Origin: Nyssa sinensis
Lineage: Eukaryota; Streptophyta; Magnoliopsida; Cornales; Nyssaceae
Reading direction: 5' to 3'
Length of the DNA stretch: 64,000 nucleotides
NCBI GenBank assembly: GCA_008638375.1
Contig: CM018031.1
Location: forward strand, 7,465,062 to 7,529,061
Part shown: positions 20,201 to 30,558 of the stretch, piece by piece
How the letters are laid out: every line of letters starts with the position of its first letter
Numbering within the stretch: the first letter of the stretch is position 1
Translations under genes and position numbers: made by a program
The notes under the pieces: generated by a model
The model's input: the letters and a program-made list of their open reading frames with translations, nothing else
Database searches by the model: none
Told to the model about the DNA's origin: nothing

Positions 20201-23200
20201 CAGACAAAACAAAATAGTTGCACAAGTTCACAGAATTTTATTTACCTAGAATCACTTATTAAAAAAAAAATTGCATTTACCCGTATTCTATAGCTATAGG
20301 ACAAATAAACAAGGGATTTGTTTGCAGCTAGCAGATATTGCAGGTCCAAAATTTGGCATTTCTTAAAAACTTCTGCAACTCTTTAGGTGCTTTCAAGGAC
20401 CCCCTCTAAAAGGGTTTGAAAGGCGTGGTTTCAGAACTCCTCTTTGCATTTGGTGGAGCATATGGAGAGAGAAATAATAGAGTTTTGGAGGGGGTTGAAG
20501 CCCCTTTATGAATAGTAAAAGCCTCGGTTTTTTTATCCCTCTTTTTTTGGTTGTCGGGGGACCATTCCATGGTTTTAGATAGCTTCTTGTATTTTTAAAC
20601 TGTATGTTTTGATCCTTAGTTTCTTTGTAATTACTTTTATTCTCGGGTGCACACCCTTGGTGCTTCTTCAATGAAAGTTTACTTATCAAAAAAAAATAAT
20701 TAGCATTAGGCTTCCTCCAAGAAGAAAGAGTAAAACTCGGGCACTGTATTTCTAAGTTTTTCCTCTTCAAGTAGGAAGCAACTTAACTCAACAAAGCCTT
20801 ATCCCAATTATTTGGGGTCGGCTACATGAATTCTATCTAGCCATTATTCTCTATTTAAGGTCACTCTCTCCATTAGACCACACATTTTTTTACCCACACT
20901 AGTTCATCAAGCCGCGAGAACTCTTGCCCACTTTTCACCTCATCTAGGTGCCAATGCAATGCCCCTTTCCCATTTTTTAAAGCATTCAGTAGCTGACTCA
21001 ATGGATCGCTGAAGGACAACACCCTAGTATTTATGCAATTATTCTTAAAATTCATGTTCATATGGGTTCTAAGAATAATTCATGTGGGTTCTAATTGCTT
21101 TCTTAAAACACTACTAAAAGAATAGTAAAATAATTTTTTTATATACAATCGACTCCCTATAATTAATAATCTTGGAGACCTAAAAATATTAATTACTAAA
21201 ATTTTCTATTATTATTATTATTTACAAATAAATTTCCTCACAAATAAATAATTTTCACCATAAAAAAAGGACGTGTGTATATATTCTCAAATGCGGTGAA
21301 ATGTATTTGCAAATAAACTTTTATTTTTTGACAAGTAAATGATATATATAAACCAAAGCCGCCAAAAGGGGTGAACCCATTTACGAGAGAGAGAGAGATT
21401 CTTAAAGTGTCAGTCCAACCTAAAAAAAAGGTGGAAGAATCTACACAAAATGGGTATGATTCAACAATCCAAATATATAACAATTCTAAGAAAGTGTCTT
21501 TAAGCCTATTAGCATTAGGGGATATCTCCTCCCCTTGAAATTTTTTTTGTATTTCTTTCTCCCCACATGTTCCACAAAAGGCACAAACTATGTATATTAT
21601 CCGTATACATCAAAGACGTGCAAAAACTATGTGAATTATCCGTATATCGAATGTCTACTCTAGGATGCAATCAAGGTGCGACACACACACACACACACAC
21701 ATCTATTACTTAATATAAATATGAAGGTTTTTGGACGTGCTTCACCTTTTTGTTAGGTTTTCACCCATGACTGACAAGTGTAAAGAAAAATGTTTTTATT
21801 GAATAATCTGTCAAGTGGCAGTGACCAGTGAGACCCACTTTTGTGTTGCACTAACCGTTATATTTATTATTTTTTGTGAGGAGTTTGGCATGCATGCACA
21901 TGGTGCAGGCCTTTGGACTTGAAATATATAAATAAAAAGAATCATCAACAACTATAAAGTAATGGGACTAAAAGCAAAGGATAAGATATTGTTGCAAATA
22001 TTTTATTCATAAAAATTTCGTTTTGTGCAGTACGTGCATTGCACATGTAACAAAACTGTATATAAATATATATATATATATATATATACGAGCACACACA
22101 CGGTTTATGTGGTGTCTATTGTTCGATATTTTTCGATCATAGTTGTTAAAATCGCGATCCGGATCGTATCCTACGATCCTAAAACTCAAAATCGACCCGA
22201 ATCGTACTAAAAATTGGTGTAAAGCAAGATCGGATCAAGATCGTTAGGATCATCGATCAAGTCATAGGATCGTAAGATCCTACCTTTTTGCCTCTTTTTT
22301 TGTTCCCTTCAGTCCTTTATAAATAGTTACACCTAGTGGCCAAAATGATAATGATAAATAAATTTCACAACCTAGAAGAATGCCCTAAATAAATCAACTA
22401 GAACAAAATTTATTTTCATTTGAACTATTCAATGATATTCTACATGAACAAAGAATTGAATTATTAAAAACAACTTTATTGATTTTGACCTCCATGACTT
22501 CTTTTGTGGCATATTATAAAAGAGTTGATGGTCCTAAAAAGTTTAGTAGTTATTTTTCTTTTAATTTAAAATTTTATTTTTATTTGATTTTGTAAAAGTA
22601 ATCTACGGTAGTAGTTCTTTTTTACTTATTTCTCTCAAAATAATTTTTTTTCCTCTTTATAAAAATGATTTATTGCATTTGATTTAATTCATGGTTTAAT
22701 AATAATTTTCAAGCATTGATTAGCCATGGGACTTTCTTATTCTTGATAGTACGAATCAGTGAAATGACAGAATCCAAAAAAACCTATTCAACAGGCTCTA
22801 TAATATCGTAATGTAAGATGTATTAATGAAATAATAAGTATTTATTTTTTAATTTGTCAATTTTTCTTGCTTACTACTTTAATTTTGTCCATCTTAGAAG
22901 TTTATACATTCCAAATTTTTTTCCTCATATTTTCATTGGGTTTTAGCCTTGTTTTGGAAGAGATTTTTAATATACACATAGAATTTAAGTTCTTATTTTT
23001 ATCATTTTGTATAATCTTATGATTCTTGATCCGATCTTACGATTCGATCCTGAAGACCCCTCATGATCCAATGTTGGATCACAATACAAGCCAAAAAATC
23101 ATATATTTGTATCGTGTTTACATCATATTGTGCAATACATAGGGTGTATCATGCGATACACACAATCCACCAAAACACCCGACTTCACTCATTCGATCAC

Positions 23201-26200
23201 AAAGTCATCTCTATGGCCCTAAGCTTTGATCTCTTGTTTGTTCAACGTGTAATCTGGTCTCGTTTGAACTTCAAAAGCCCTAATCGGAAACCTCTACTTG
23301 TTTGAAGCAATAACCTCTAACTTCTTGTTTGACGCGCAATCTGCATTGTTGTTTGATCGCGGATTTGAAGTCAAAGCTCTGATCATTGAACCCTCTCCTC
23401 TTGGTTCTCAATTTATTGGGTACTTCTCAACCCCTAATATTATGTATCATACGTATGTAATGTATCATATGCTGAAGTATACTTGCATTTATCACAAATA
23501 TATATAAATTTAATTAATCATATCATTGGTTCTACAATTCCTTAAGGTAGCTCTATGTCACTTGATATTTGTTGTATATTTGCATTTATATAATATATAT
23601 CACATGTATAATATGTATGTAATGTAATTTTATGAAATTGTTTTGTTTAGGTAGGAGAATTGAGTATGAGATCAGAGAACTTGTCATTCTTGAGCTTTGT
23701 TTTTCTTATCCTAGACCTATAAATGGCGAAAAAGTCTACAAGAAAAAAAAAGCTAAGGATCCCACTTGGGACCATTGTGAAAAAATGAAAGGAGGAAAAG
23801 ACTGTAGGTTGGAGTTAAAACGTAATTGTAGAAATGGCTACTTGGGAGGCATTTCAAGAATGAAAAATCATTTAACAACCAAACATAAAGATGTAGCATC
23901 TTGTATGAAGTGTTCAAATGAAATAGTTGAAAGGTGTAGAAAATTGTGGGATGAAAATAACAAAGATGATCATGCTGATGGAGAAGATGTAAAATCATCA
24001 AAAGTGGTAGTGATAAAATACCACCCTCCACCATCACTTTGAATACCACGTTGAAGAAGAAGTATAGGGATGATAACTATATATTCGTAGATGTTTGTAT
24101 GCAAATGCCCTCCCTTTTAATTTGGTAAAGAATCGCTATTCCAATAGCTTCATTTGGCAAAGGATTGAAGGCTCCATTATATCATGAGGTGCAATGCAAA
24201 TTGTTTTATTAAAAAAAAAAGGGAAACATACTTAATTAACAAGGGAGCATTGGAGAAGTATAAGGTTGAGTGCAATTAAACAGGTTGCACTCTTACATCC
24301 AATGGATGGACCAATTGAAAGTATCGATCTATTACTAATTTTGTTGGAAACAATCCAATGGGGGCTGTATTTATTAGAAGTGTTAAAATTTAAACATTTA
24401 CAAGGATCCAAATGATTTATTGGAGCTTCTAGACTCAATAAAACAGGAAATTAATGAGGACAATGTTGTCCGAGTTGTTAGAAATAGTGCATTGGCTTAT
24501 GTAAAAGCAGGGAAATGTTAATGGCAAAGACAAAGAAATTGTTTTAGTCACCCTGTGCTACACATTGCTTGGACCTTATTTTGACAGACATTGGGGAGGG
24601 ACATGCCTATACACAGTGGAACAATGTCAAAGGCAAAAAAAATGAAGAGTCTACATCTACTGGCATTCTTGGGTGTCAAAACTCATGAGAAAACACACAA
24701 AGAAAAGAAAATTAGTAAGGGCTAGTGTGACAAAATTTGCAACCTCACACCTGACTTTGAGGCATTTACACGAGAATAAAATTGAGCTCAGAGCCATGTT
24801 TGCTTTCGAGGAATGGCAAAGAAGTCAATATTCCATGAAGGGCGATGGCGTAAAAGTGAGGGATACCTTTATAACTGACCCAAATGTTTGGGAATCAATC
24901 AAGTATTTCTTGAAGTGTGTGTTGCCATTAGTGAAGGTGCTTAGGCTTCTGGATAGGGAAAAAAATTATGGAGTAAAAAAACATTATAAGCCTACATAAG
25001 ACATTATTAATAAGAGATGGAACATGCAATTACATAGGCCCTTCATGCAGCTGCCTATTATCTCAATGCACAATAAGAATTAAGTTATTTTAGTTTTTAT
25101 ATCATTTTGTTTCTAGTTTTCTACCATTAATTCAGTATTGATTAATTTGTTAATTTAAACACCTAATGTAGATTTTACTATGCTTCCGAATCTAATGCGG
25201 ACTATGAGATAAAAATGAGACTCAATGAGACTATTCAAAGAGTATGCCCTGCTCCTATTACGAGAGAAAAAGTTGATAGATAGTTGGATACCTTCCAAAT
25301 GTTGAGAAGATGTTTGAAATAGATGTTGCAATTCAAACAAGGAATAAGAAACAACCAAGAAAATTGATAAAGCATTCGCTAGATTTGTAGAGAACCACAA
25401 TTATTTTAATTAGTTAATGTATTACTGGTAATTTTAATAAATCACTTGGAGGAGGTTGTCCCAAATTGCAACAACTTTTTGACTAGTGCTATGCGATGGG
25501 AAAGAAATCGGAGTACATTTGATTAAAATTTAAGTACATGACTCGTCATTCGTGATATGTATTGATATACTTCAGTAGTTTAGTTTATTGTTTATTTTTA
25601 GTTTAAATTTTGAGTCCTCAAAATACGTGCATTCTAAAAGAAGGAATCAATTAGAACAATAAAGATCAAGTGCACTTGCCTTTGTAAAGTATAATTTTCA
25701 ATTGGGGGCAAGGCACCAGAGAAGAATGTTAAAGGGTGATTCTTGCGATCCTATCGGCTATGGAATTTGATGATAAGTTTATCACTGAGAAAGACAGTGT
25801 GGTCTTATCTAAGGACACCATGTGGCTGATGCTAATGAAAGTTTTGGGTTCAAGAAGGAGAAAGAAGTAAAAAGAGAAAGAGAGGTAATATAAAGAAGTG
25901 TATGTGTATGTGTATGTGTATGTGTACATATATAGATATTGACTCATTCCATAATTTAAATACTTTATATAATTTATATTGCCTCTTTGTAGGGCCTAAA
26001 GATCTTTCTTTAAACAAGAAAAAAGAAAAATAAGTACTTTTAGATGAAGACTACATACAAGATTGCTGAAAAAAAAAAAGACAAGAACATACAAGAAATT
26101 GAAAAAGAAAAAAAATGAAAAATTGTTGGCATTTGATTATGATGATGATAACGAAGCCATTGAAATTTGAGATTAGATGAAAATGAGATAGATAATAAAA

Positions 26201-28689
26201 ATGAAATGTTTCAAATTTTGATATTGATTAACTATGTTGGAAACTTAGATAATTAAATTTTATTTTGGAACTTATAGTATTTATAAATCTTAATTCTTGT
26301 ATTGTATGGATTATGGGAATTAAGTTTTTCTTTTTTTGAGATAAGTGAGTTGAAATGTTATTATATCATTTTAACATTGTATGTATACTTTTTTTTTATA
26401 GGTACATTGTATATATACTACTTATCAAAAAATATATATGTATGTATATGTGTATATTTAAAAATACAAGTATTTTACTATACACAATACACCTTATGAT
26501 ACACATCATGACAATTGTGTATGTGTATTGCTTTATCCAATGATACTGCTATCTGGTTAGGTAATAAAATCCTAACTAGTTCTACAAGTATATGAATTAC
26601 GATTGGAAAATAGAACTTGAAAAGACTACAAAGGAAGTCTTTCTTAGTATTTTACGATACACAATACGCCTTACGATACACATTACAACAATTGTGTGTG
26701 TATCGCTTTATCTAATGATAATGTCATAATAAAGTCCTAACTAGTTCTACAAGTCTACGAATTACCATTGGAAAATAGAACCTGAAAAGAAAGACTACAA
26801 AAGGAAGTCTTTCTTAGTATTTTACGATACACGATAAGCCTTACGATACACATTACGACAATTGTGTGTGTATTGCTTTATCTAATGATACTGCCATCTG
26901 GTTAGGTAATTAAATCCTAACTAGTTCAACAAGTCTACGAATTACCATGGGAAAATAGAACTTGAAAAGACTCTTTCACATTAATAGAATCTATGGTCGC
27001 GAGTGAATCTAAAGTAAGCTACATAAACGAATAAACAACATGCATACCGATGGATACTTAAGAGTTAAGACGAAAGAAATGACACCATAAAACATGTGGA
27101 CCAGTCAAATAATGTTACATAACAGGCACTTAACATGTATATCAGATATTACACCATCTCAATAAGATACTCTATCATGATTTAAAAAAGAAAAGAAGCT
27201 AGGTAAAAAGGCAATACCAACCTTCTTGTAGAAGAATGTGCTGAAGAAATGACACTTCAAAAACTTTTTGGGCTCCCTCTTTTCCCTCTCTTTTAGTAAT
27301 TCAAGATACAAATTTATGACCTACAAGGGAAGAAAGTGCATACCCATTAACAAGCTAATTAATTTATCTGGCTAGTTCCAATCAACTACAACAATATCTA
27401 TTTAATCAAGAAGCCTTTCACTTCTTTCATATTCATGGAGAGATAAAGCAATAAGACCCAAAAGATCACCTCATCATTCAACCATGCGCCTGGTCTCAAA
27501 CATTGCAGGATCTTTCCAGTAATCTCAATGTTAGAGTTCTCATGAGTCACCAAAACCTTCCTACTGTAAAAGTGATTAATAAATGAATTAAAAGTGCTAA
27601 TTCAACCCCACCCCCCCACCCCCAAAAAAAAAACTTCAATAGCAGATGACAAACGCATTAAATCATACCAGTTAGAATTAGAAAATGCACGGGAAACCTC
27701 AGCCTCTTCCTCCTTCATAAGGGGCACAAAAGGTTCACGAATTATATCCTGAAAGCCAATCGATTCAGTATAAGTACATAAATATTAATACAGGGATATG
27801 GCACTTCCCGTAAAAGAAAATTATAATAATAATAACATTTCACCTCCTCCGGTTTCTTCACAGGACACAATAATTGAAATGTAGCACGGCGCTTCTCATT
27901 TAATTTAATTTGAAAACCCAAGTGGCTCAATTTAGGATTTCGCCTCTCCGCATCCTCGAACAATTTTTTGTGAATAGGCACACCAATCACGTCCAATACA
28001 TGATTTAGTGATAATGAATCCAGCATCTTTCCTGCACTGTCCAATTTCAAATTTGCATTCGTCAAATCCGAATTCACAGAAGATGAAAACGGAAAATTGC
28101 GCTCCGCAACCTTTCCATCCAATTCCCGCAAATTCGCTACGACCCCATTATTCTCCAGTGACCTCTGGTCCAAAACCACCGAGCGCCCTTCACGCGCATC
28201 TTCCACGACCTCATCCTCTTCAATGCTCGAATCTTCCGAAACATCATCCTTATCACTCTCTGCATCGACATCAATCACCTCCTTATCTTTGTTCGAATAC
28301 CATAACGCACCCAAAGCTATGCTCTTCGCTTTCTCATAACGGGAACTAAGAGCATTCCCCATTACATTAGCTAAAGCAAGCTTTTGCCTAATCGCACTAG
28401 CACTCTTCCTTGAACTCGCTGTAAACCCGAGCTTGAACACCCTACAGGGTGCGTGAACTTCTCTTCGAAACCGACTTATCGGTTCTGGGTATTGATGAAG
28501 TCTTGAAGTTGCACTCTTGGACGAAGCTTGCCGCTCGGGACTCGGATTCGTAGGTGATGAGAATCTCGGCTTCTTCGGAATGTGAGAATCGATTCCACGA
28601 TCGAAATCTGCTGGAAACAAATTTGGGGACTTGTAATTCAATGTGTAGTAGTCATCGCCGCGCTTCCGATTATTCGTTAGGGCACCCAT
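11222..28689 (-). CDS. ESD4: ESD4/ULP1-type SUMO protease (peptidase C48), nine exons
   Basis: Exons on the minus strand: 28689-27844, 27748-27669, 27563-27470, 27320-27222, 19336-19244, 19145-19026, 15591-15488, 13193-13121 and 11284-11222 (TGA). They give about 523 residues; Arabidopsis ESD4 is a little under 500. All introns are GT-AG and phases match. Residues 1-282 (exon 1) are a variable, charged N-terminal region with a KKPRF nuclear-signal-like stretch and an acidic patch. The rest is the C48 catalytic domain: catalytic His about 414 in EIHW, Asp about 431 in YLDSL, oxyanion Gln about 476 and nucleophile Cys about 482 in FDCG. The C-terminus RTAKEILRLKAE is family-typical. ULP1/ESD4 enzymes mature SUMO and release it from nuclear targets; ESD4 loss gives early flowering. 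The start at 28689 opens MGA, as in ESD4. The genomic size is due to transposon-loaded introns, the largest 19337-27221. The reading frame looks intact. Confidence 0.94.
11285..13120 (-). other. ESD4-like intron 8
   Basis: AT-rich intron between the FNQ-ending exon and the final exon. An RTE LINE tail lies at 11676-11724 on the minus strand. Nothing else recognised. Confidence 0.6.
11676..11724 (-). mobile_element. RTE-type LINE 3' end
   Basis: On the minus strand it reads TGTAGCTGACCCAACTAGAT then GGGATTAAGGCTTGTTGAG, the conserved 3' end of plant RTE LINEs. The same tail type is found at 4109-4161 and 20786-20832. Target duplications were not seen. Confidence 0.5.
13194..15487 (-). other. 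ESD4-like intron 7 with AGCTTG-rich decayed repeat
   Basis: The 2.3-kb intron holds a TA microsatellite near 13550-13570. Two stretches, about 14590-14720 and 15080-15220, are rich in GCTTGAG/AGCTTGG words in both orientations, a texture I associate with old plant DNA transposons. No coding capacity is visible. Confidence 0.45.
15801..16168. repeat. Tandem duplication, 184-bp unit, two copies
   Basis: Copy 1 spans about 15801-15984 and copy 2 begins at 15985. Both start TTTTGAATTACTCAATCTGA and end ACTTAACAGTTCTA, and differ at only a handful of positions. Copy 2 is cut at its 3' edge by the LINE insertion at 16166-16427. Confidence 0.85.
16166..16427 (-). mobile_element. 5'-truncated L1-type LINE tail (RNase H domain), 11-bp target duplication
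   Basis: TTAACAGTTCT flanks the insert at 16155-16165 and 16428-16438. On the minus strand the insert reads as the end of an RNase H-like domain, including NYREGNQTADYLAKLG (about 16400-16340), stops at TAG (16231-16229) and ends GGTCACC-type sequence plus A-run at 16166-16173. Plant L1 elements often carry such a C-terminal RNase H domain. It lies inside copy 2 of a tandem duplication. Confidence 0.8.
16527..16644 (-). mobile_element. tRNA-derived SINE (family A), 118 bp, 12-bp target duplication
   Basis: Flanks AAAAGCACCAGT (16515-16526) and AAAAGCTCCAGT (16645-16656) differ at one base. On the minus strand the insert starts with ACAAGCTCTAGCTTGG (A-box-like region), has GAGGGTTTAAGTC (B-box-like), a GTGTGTG tract, then GATTTACCTATCAG and a short A-run. 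The same succession is found in the 8915-9010 insert, so the two belong to one SINE family; this copy is longer at its 5' part. Confidence 0.75.
16657..19025 (-). other. Remainder of ESD4-like intron 6
   Basis: No gene, RNA or clear repeat is recognised in this part of the intron. Several short plus-strand open frames (for example near 17718-18517) have no recognisable domain and look random. Confidence 0.5.
20390..20697 (+). mobile_element. L1-type LINE 3' fragment
   Basis: The plus strand reads CIWWSIWRERNNRVLEGVE near 20440-20510, the typical C-terminal end of plant L1 ORF2, then runs through a 3' UTR to TTACTTATCAAAAAA at 20680-20697. The long minus-strand open frame over it is antisense. 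It lies in the 7.9-kb ESD4-like intron, antisense to the host gene. Confidence 0.7.
20786..20832 (-). mobile_element. RTE-type LINE 3' end
   Basis: Minus-strand sequence CATGTAGCCGACCCCAAATA followed by ATTGGGATAAGGCTTTGTTG is the standard plant RTE LINE terminus. The body upstream is not recognisable, so it is 5'-truncated. Confidence 0.55.
21319..21390 (-). mobile_element. Short L1-like LINE tail
   Basis: A T-run followed by GACAAGTAAATGATATATAT and then GGGTGAACCCATTTACGAGA looks like the reverse complement of an L1 3' UTR ending TTTACTTGTCAAAAAA, the same end type as at 20680 and 58800. Confidence 0.4.
21681..21701. repeat. (AC)n microsatellite
   Basis: About ten uninterrupted AC dinucleotides; a possible polymorphic marker inside the ESD4-like intron. 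Confidence 0.9.
22136..23085. mobile_element. hAT/MITE-like fragment with GATC-rich ends
   Basis: The left part (22136-22290) contains CATAGTTGTTAAAATCGCGA and many GGATCG/CGATCC words; the right part (23020-23085) has GATCCGATCTTACGATTCGA. GATC-rich subterminal arrays with a TAGTTGTTAAAATCGCGAT terminus are familiar from plant hAT-like elements. The right end is not a clean inverted copy of the left, so the borders are tentative. It may be part of the hAT element whose coding remains begin near 23720. Confidence 0.35.
23720..25880 (+). pseudogene. Degenerate hAT transposase (BED finger to dimerisation region)
   Basis: Successive plus-strand fragments follow hAT transposase order. A BED zinc-finger-like segment (23740-23900: DPTWDHCEKM, then GGISRMKNHLTTKH) is followed by APLYHEV-like residues (about 24170), a DUF659-like segment (24230-24620) and an open frame at 24673-24999 containing VTKFATSHLTLRHLHENK. 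A C-terminal dimerisation-like part is visible to about 25860 (RWERNR, then ITEKDSVVLSKDTMW). Frameshifts and stops separate the pieces, so no transposase can be made. The BED cysteine pair is already altered (one normally short C-x-x-C spacing is stretched). The element lies antisense in the ESD4-like intron 4. Confidence 0.75.
26469..26972. repeat. Three tandem copies of a ~175-bp unit
   Basis: Copies start at 26469, 26646 and 26816 with AGTATTTTAC and share TTACGATACACATTACGACA-like and CCTAACTAGTTC motifs; spacing is 177 then 170 bases. Copy 2 has lost about ten bases of the CATCTGGTTAGGTAA portion. The ATTGTGTGTGTATCGC word resembles, in inverse orientation, sequence near 23130-23165 on the other side of the hAT remnant, so these may be duplicated element ends. 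Confidence 0.8.
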
Positions 28690-28817
28690 TGATTTGACTT
28701 ACAACTTGTCAACCCTAGAAAGAAATTGCCCATCTAACAATGACCATTTCTGGCAAAAAACTACCATGTGAAATTTGAAAGAAAAAAAAAAACGAATCCA
28801 GCAAATTGTGCAGATTA

Positions 28818-29007
28818 AAACCCTAGATATAAGGAAAGTCGATAACAGAATTAGGGTTTTCCGAGCAAGAGAGCTGCGAAAATATTCAAAATTTTTGCAA
28901 AGTTATTTAAAAGCAAGTTTGGGGAAAGAAGAAGAAGAAGAAGAAGGTGAAGGTGAAATTCAGATCTTAAAACCCATGTTCCAAGAAGAGGAGATCTTAA
29001 AACCCTA
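28818..29007 (-). promoter_or_regulatory. Three telo-boxes upstream of the ESD4-like start codon
   Basis: AAACCCTA occurs at 28818-28825 and 29000-29007, and its reverse form within TTAGGGTTTT at 28851-28860. Telo-boxes are common in plant promoters and 5' leaders of genes active in dividing cells and can recruit telomere-repeat-binding factors. They lie 129-318 bases upstream of the ATG at 28689, where a core promoter or leader is expected. Function is inferred only from motif and position. Confidence 0.5.
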
Positions 29008-30069
29008 GCAATTGCCAAAATTAAGCAAACAAGATCAAGAGAGAAATGGAGACGTGAAAGAGACCGGGTTTGGCTTGCGGCCGAGATTGGTCTTGGTAGT
29101 TAGATCGTGAGCTTGGTTGGTTCGGCGTAATAGATTTTCGTGCGTCTCGATTTGGCGGTTCGATTGAGGAATACTTAGGTGTGGAGTGATCATGTAAACC
29201 ACTAGGATTGAGATGAATCAGACTGATCCAAATATGTACAATCGGATAAGATCTGAAAAACTCAACAAATTGATGAATTTCTAATTTAAGTTTAATTTTA
29301 TTAATTATCAAATATGATTAAATTGGAACCAGTAAATATTTATATTATATTATATTATAATATATACTCAACTTAACTCAAAAAATATTATTCTAATTAT
29401 TTGAACTTAATTACGTGAATTACGTCATTCTTTTTTATATTTTTCTTCTAATTCATTTTCATGTAAGTTATATAATATTTTACATTAATTACTAATTATT
29501 TAATACAATTTTTCAATTTTATATGAATTTATGACTAAATTATGTAATAACATGATATTAAACTTAACACAAATATAGAATTTATGTTATCATATATATA
29601 TAACATATAAAATTTAAAATATATAAAACTCAAATAAATTTAATGAAATTTCATATAATTTAAATTTAATTATTATGTAAATTTAGAATATAATATATTA
29701 AAAACTTGATAAACATATAATATATAATCAAATCGAATCACTGATAAATTAAATTATTTTAATTTAATATCTAATTCATTTTAGTGAATTTGTATACGAC
29801 CATGTAATCAAATTTTTGTATCATATTCAAATAAATTATTACAACGTCACATATACACTTTTATATGTATGATTTTTTATGGAGTGGATCGATTTACGTG
29901 GAGATAAAGATAAAGCTCTCTCTGAACGGTTGTCATCATTTGGCACATGGTGAAATTTTTTTCTTTTTTTTTTTTGTTTTTAGTTATATTATTTCTTTTT
30001 CTCATGAATAACAATTGAAATTTCCCTACTCAAACTTATGACTGACGGATAAAAATATTGAAAATAAAA

Positions 30070-30276
30070 TTTAGATTGTATTTGAATAATGATTTAAATA
30101 TAATTTTTTGAAAAAAGTTTTTGAAAATTTTGTAATTTTTTTTAAACTATAAAAATATATTTAGATATGATAATTTAAATTAAAAAAAAATAAAATTAAT
30201 AATTTATTAAATGCGTATCTCGTTTTTTAAAATTAAAAATCTTGTTTTGAAAGCATAAACAAGCATACCCTAAACG
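30070..30276. mobile_element. Decayed copy of MITE family 3
   Basis: The internal text (AATTTTGTAATTTTTTTT..., AAAATATATTTAGATATGAT, then AAATGCG) aligns with the element at 47009-47218. The outer GGCTCCGTTTGG-type ends are eroded. Confidence 0.45.
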
Positions 30277-30417
30277 TTTCAAGTTCAAATTCTCTCTGCG
30301 ATCTAAACATCTCGAGTTCGAATCTTCTATGCGCCAATTATTGACGACTAAAAAAATTTAATTTAATATGCATAAGTTGATCTAAAATACTTTCTTACCG
30401 TTTTATATTTTTTTATT

Positions 30418-30558
30418 TTTGTTTATATACATATATGCATATATGCACACCGCACACCTGTGTAAATATATGTATACTATATATATGTTATGCATGCATA
30501 CATGCACATATATACATGCCCATGTGCATCTACATGCAAATATATGTCCACATGTGTC
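30418..30558. repeat. Alternating purine-pyrimidine tract (TATATGCA-rich)
   Basis: About 140 bases consist largely of TATATGCA, CATACATGCA and CACATGTG words, a cryptic simple repeat. Confidence 0.5.

Noticed and set aside
20393..20770. 125-codon minus-strand open frame
   Set aside because: Antisense to an L1 3' fragment whose plus strand gives the typical WRERNN motif.
26469..26972. Three regularly spaced repeats as a CRISPR-like array
   Set aside because: Whole ~175-bp units are repeated with no unique spacers, in a plant nuclear intron; ordinary tandem duplication.
29021..29311. 96-codon minus-strand open frame upstream of the ESD4-like gene
   Set aside because: Lies in the likely promoter/leader, no recognisable domain, composition like flanking DNA.
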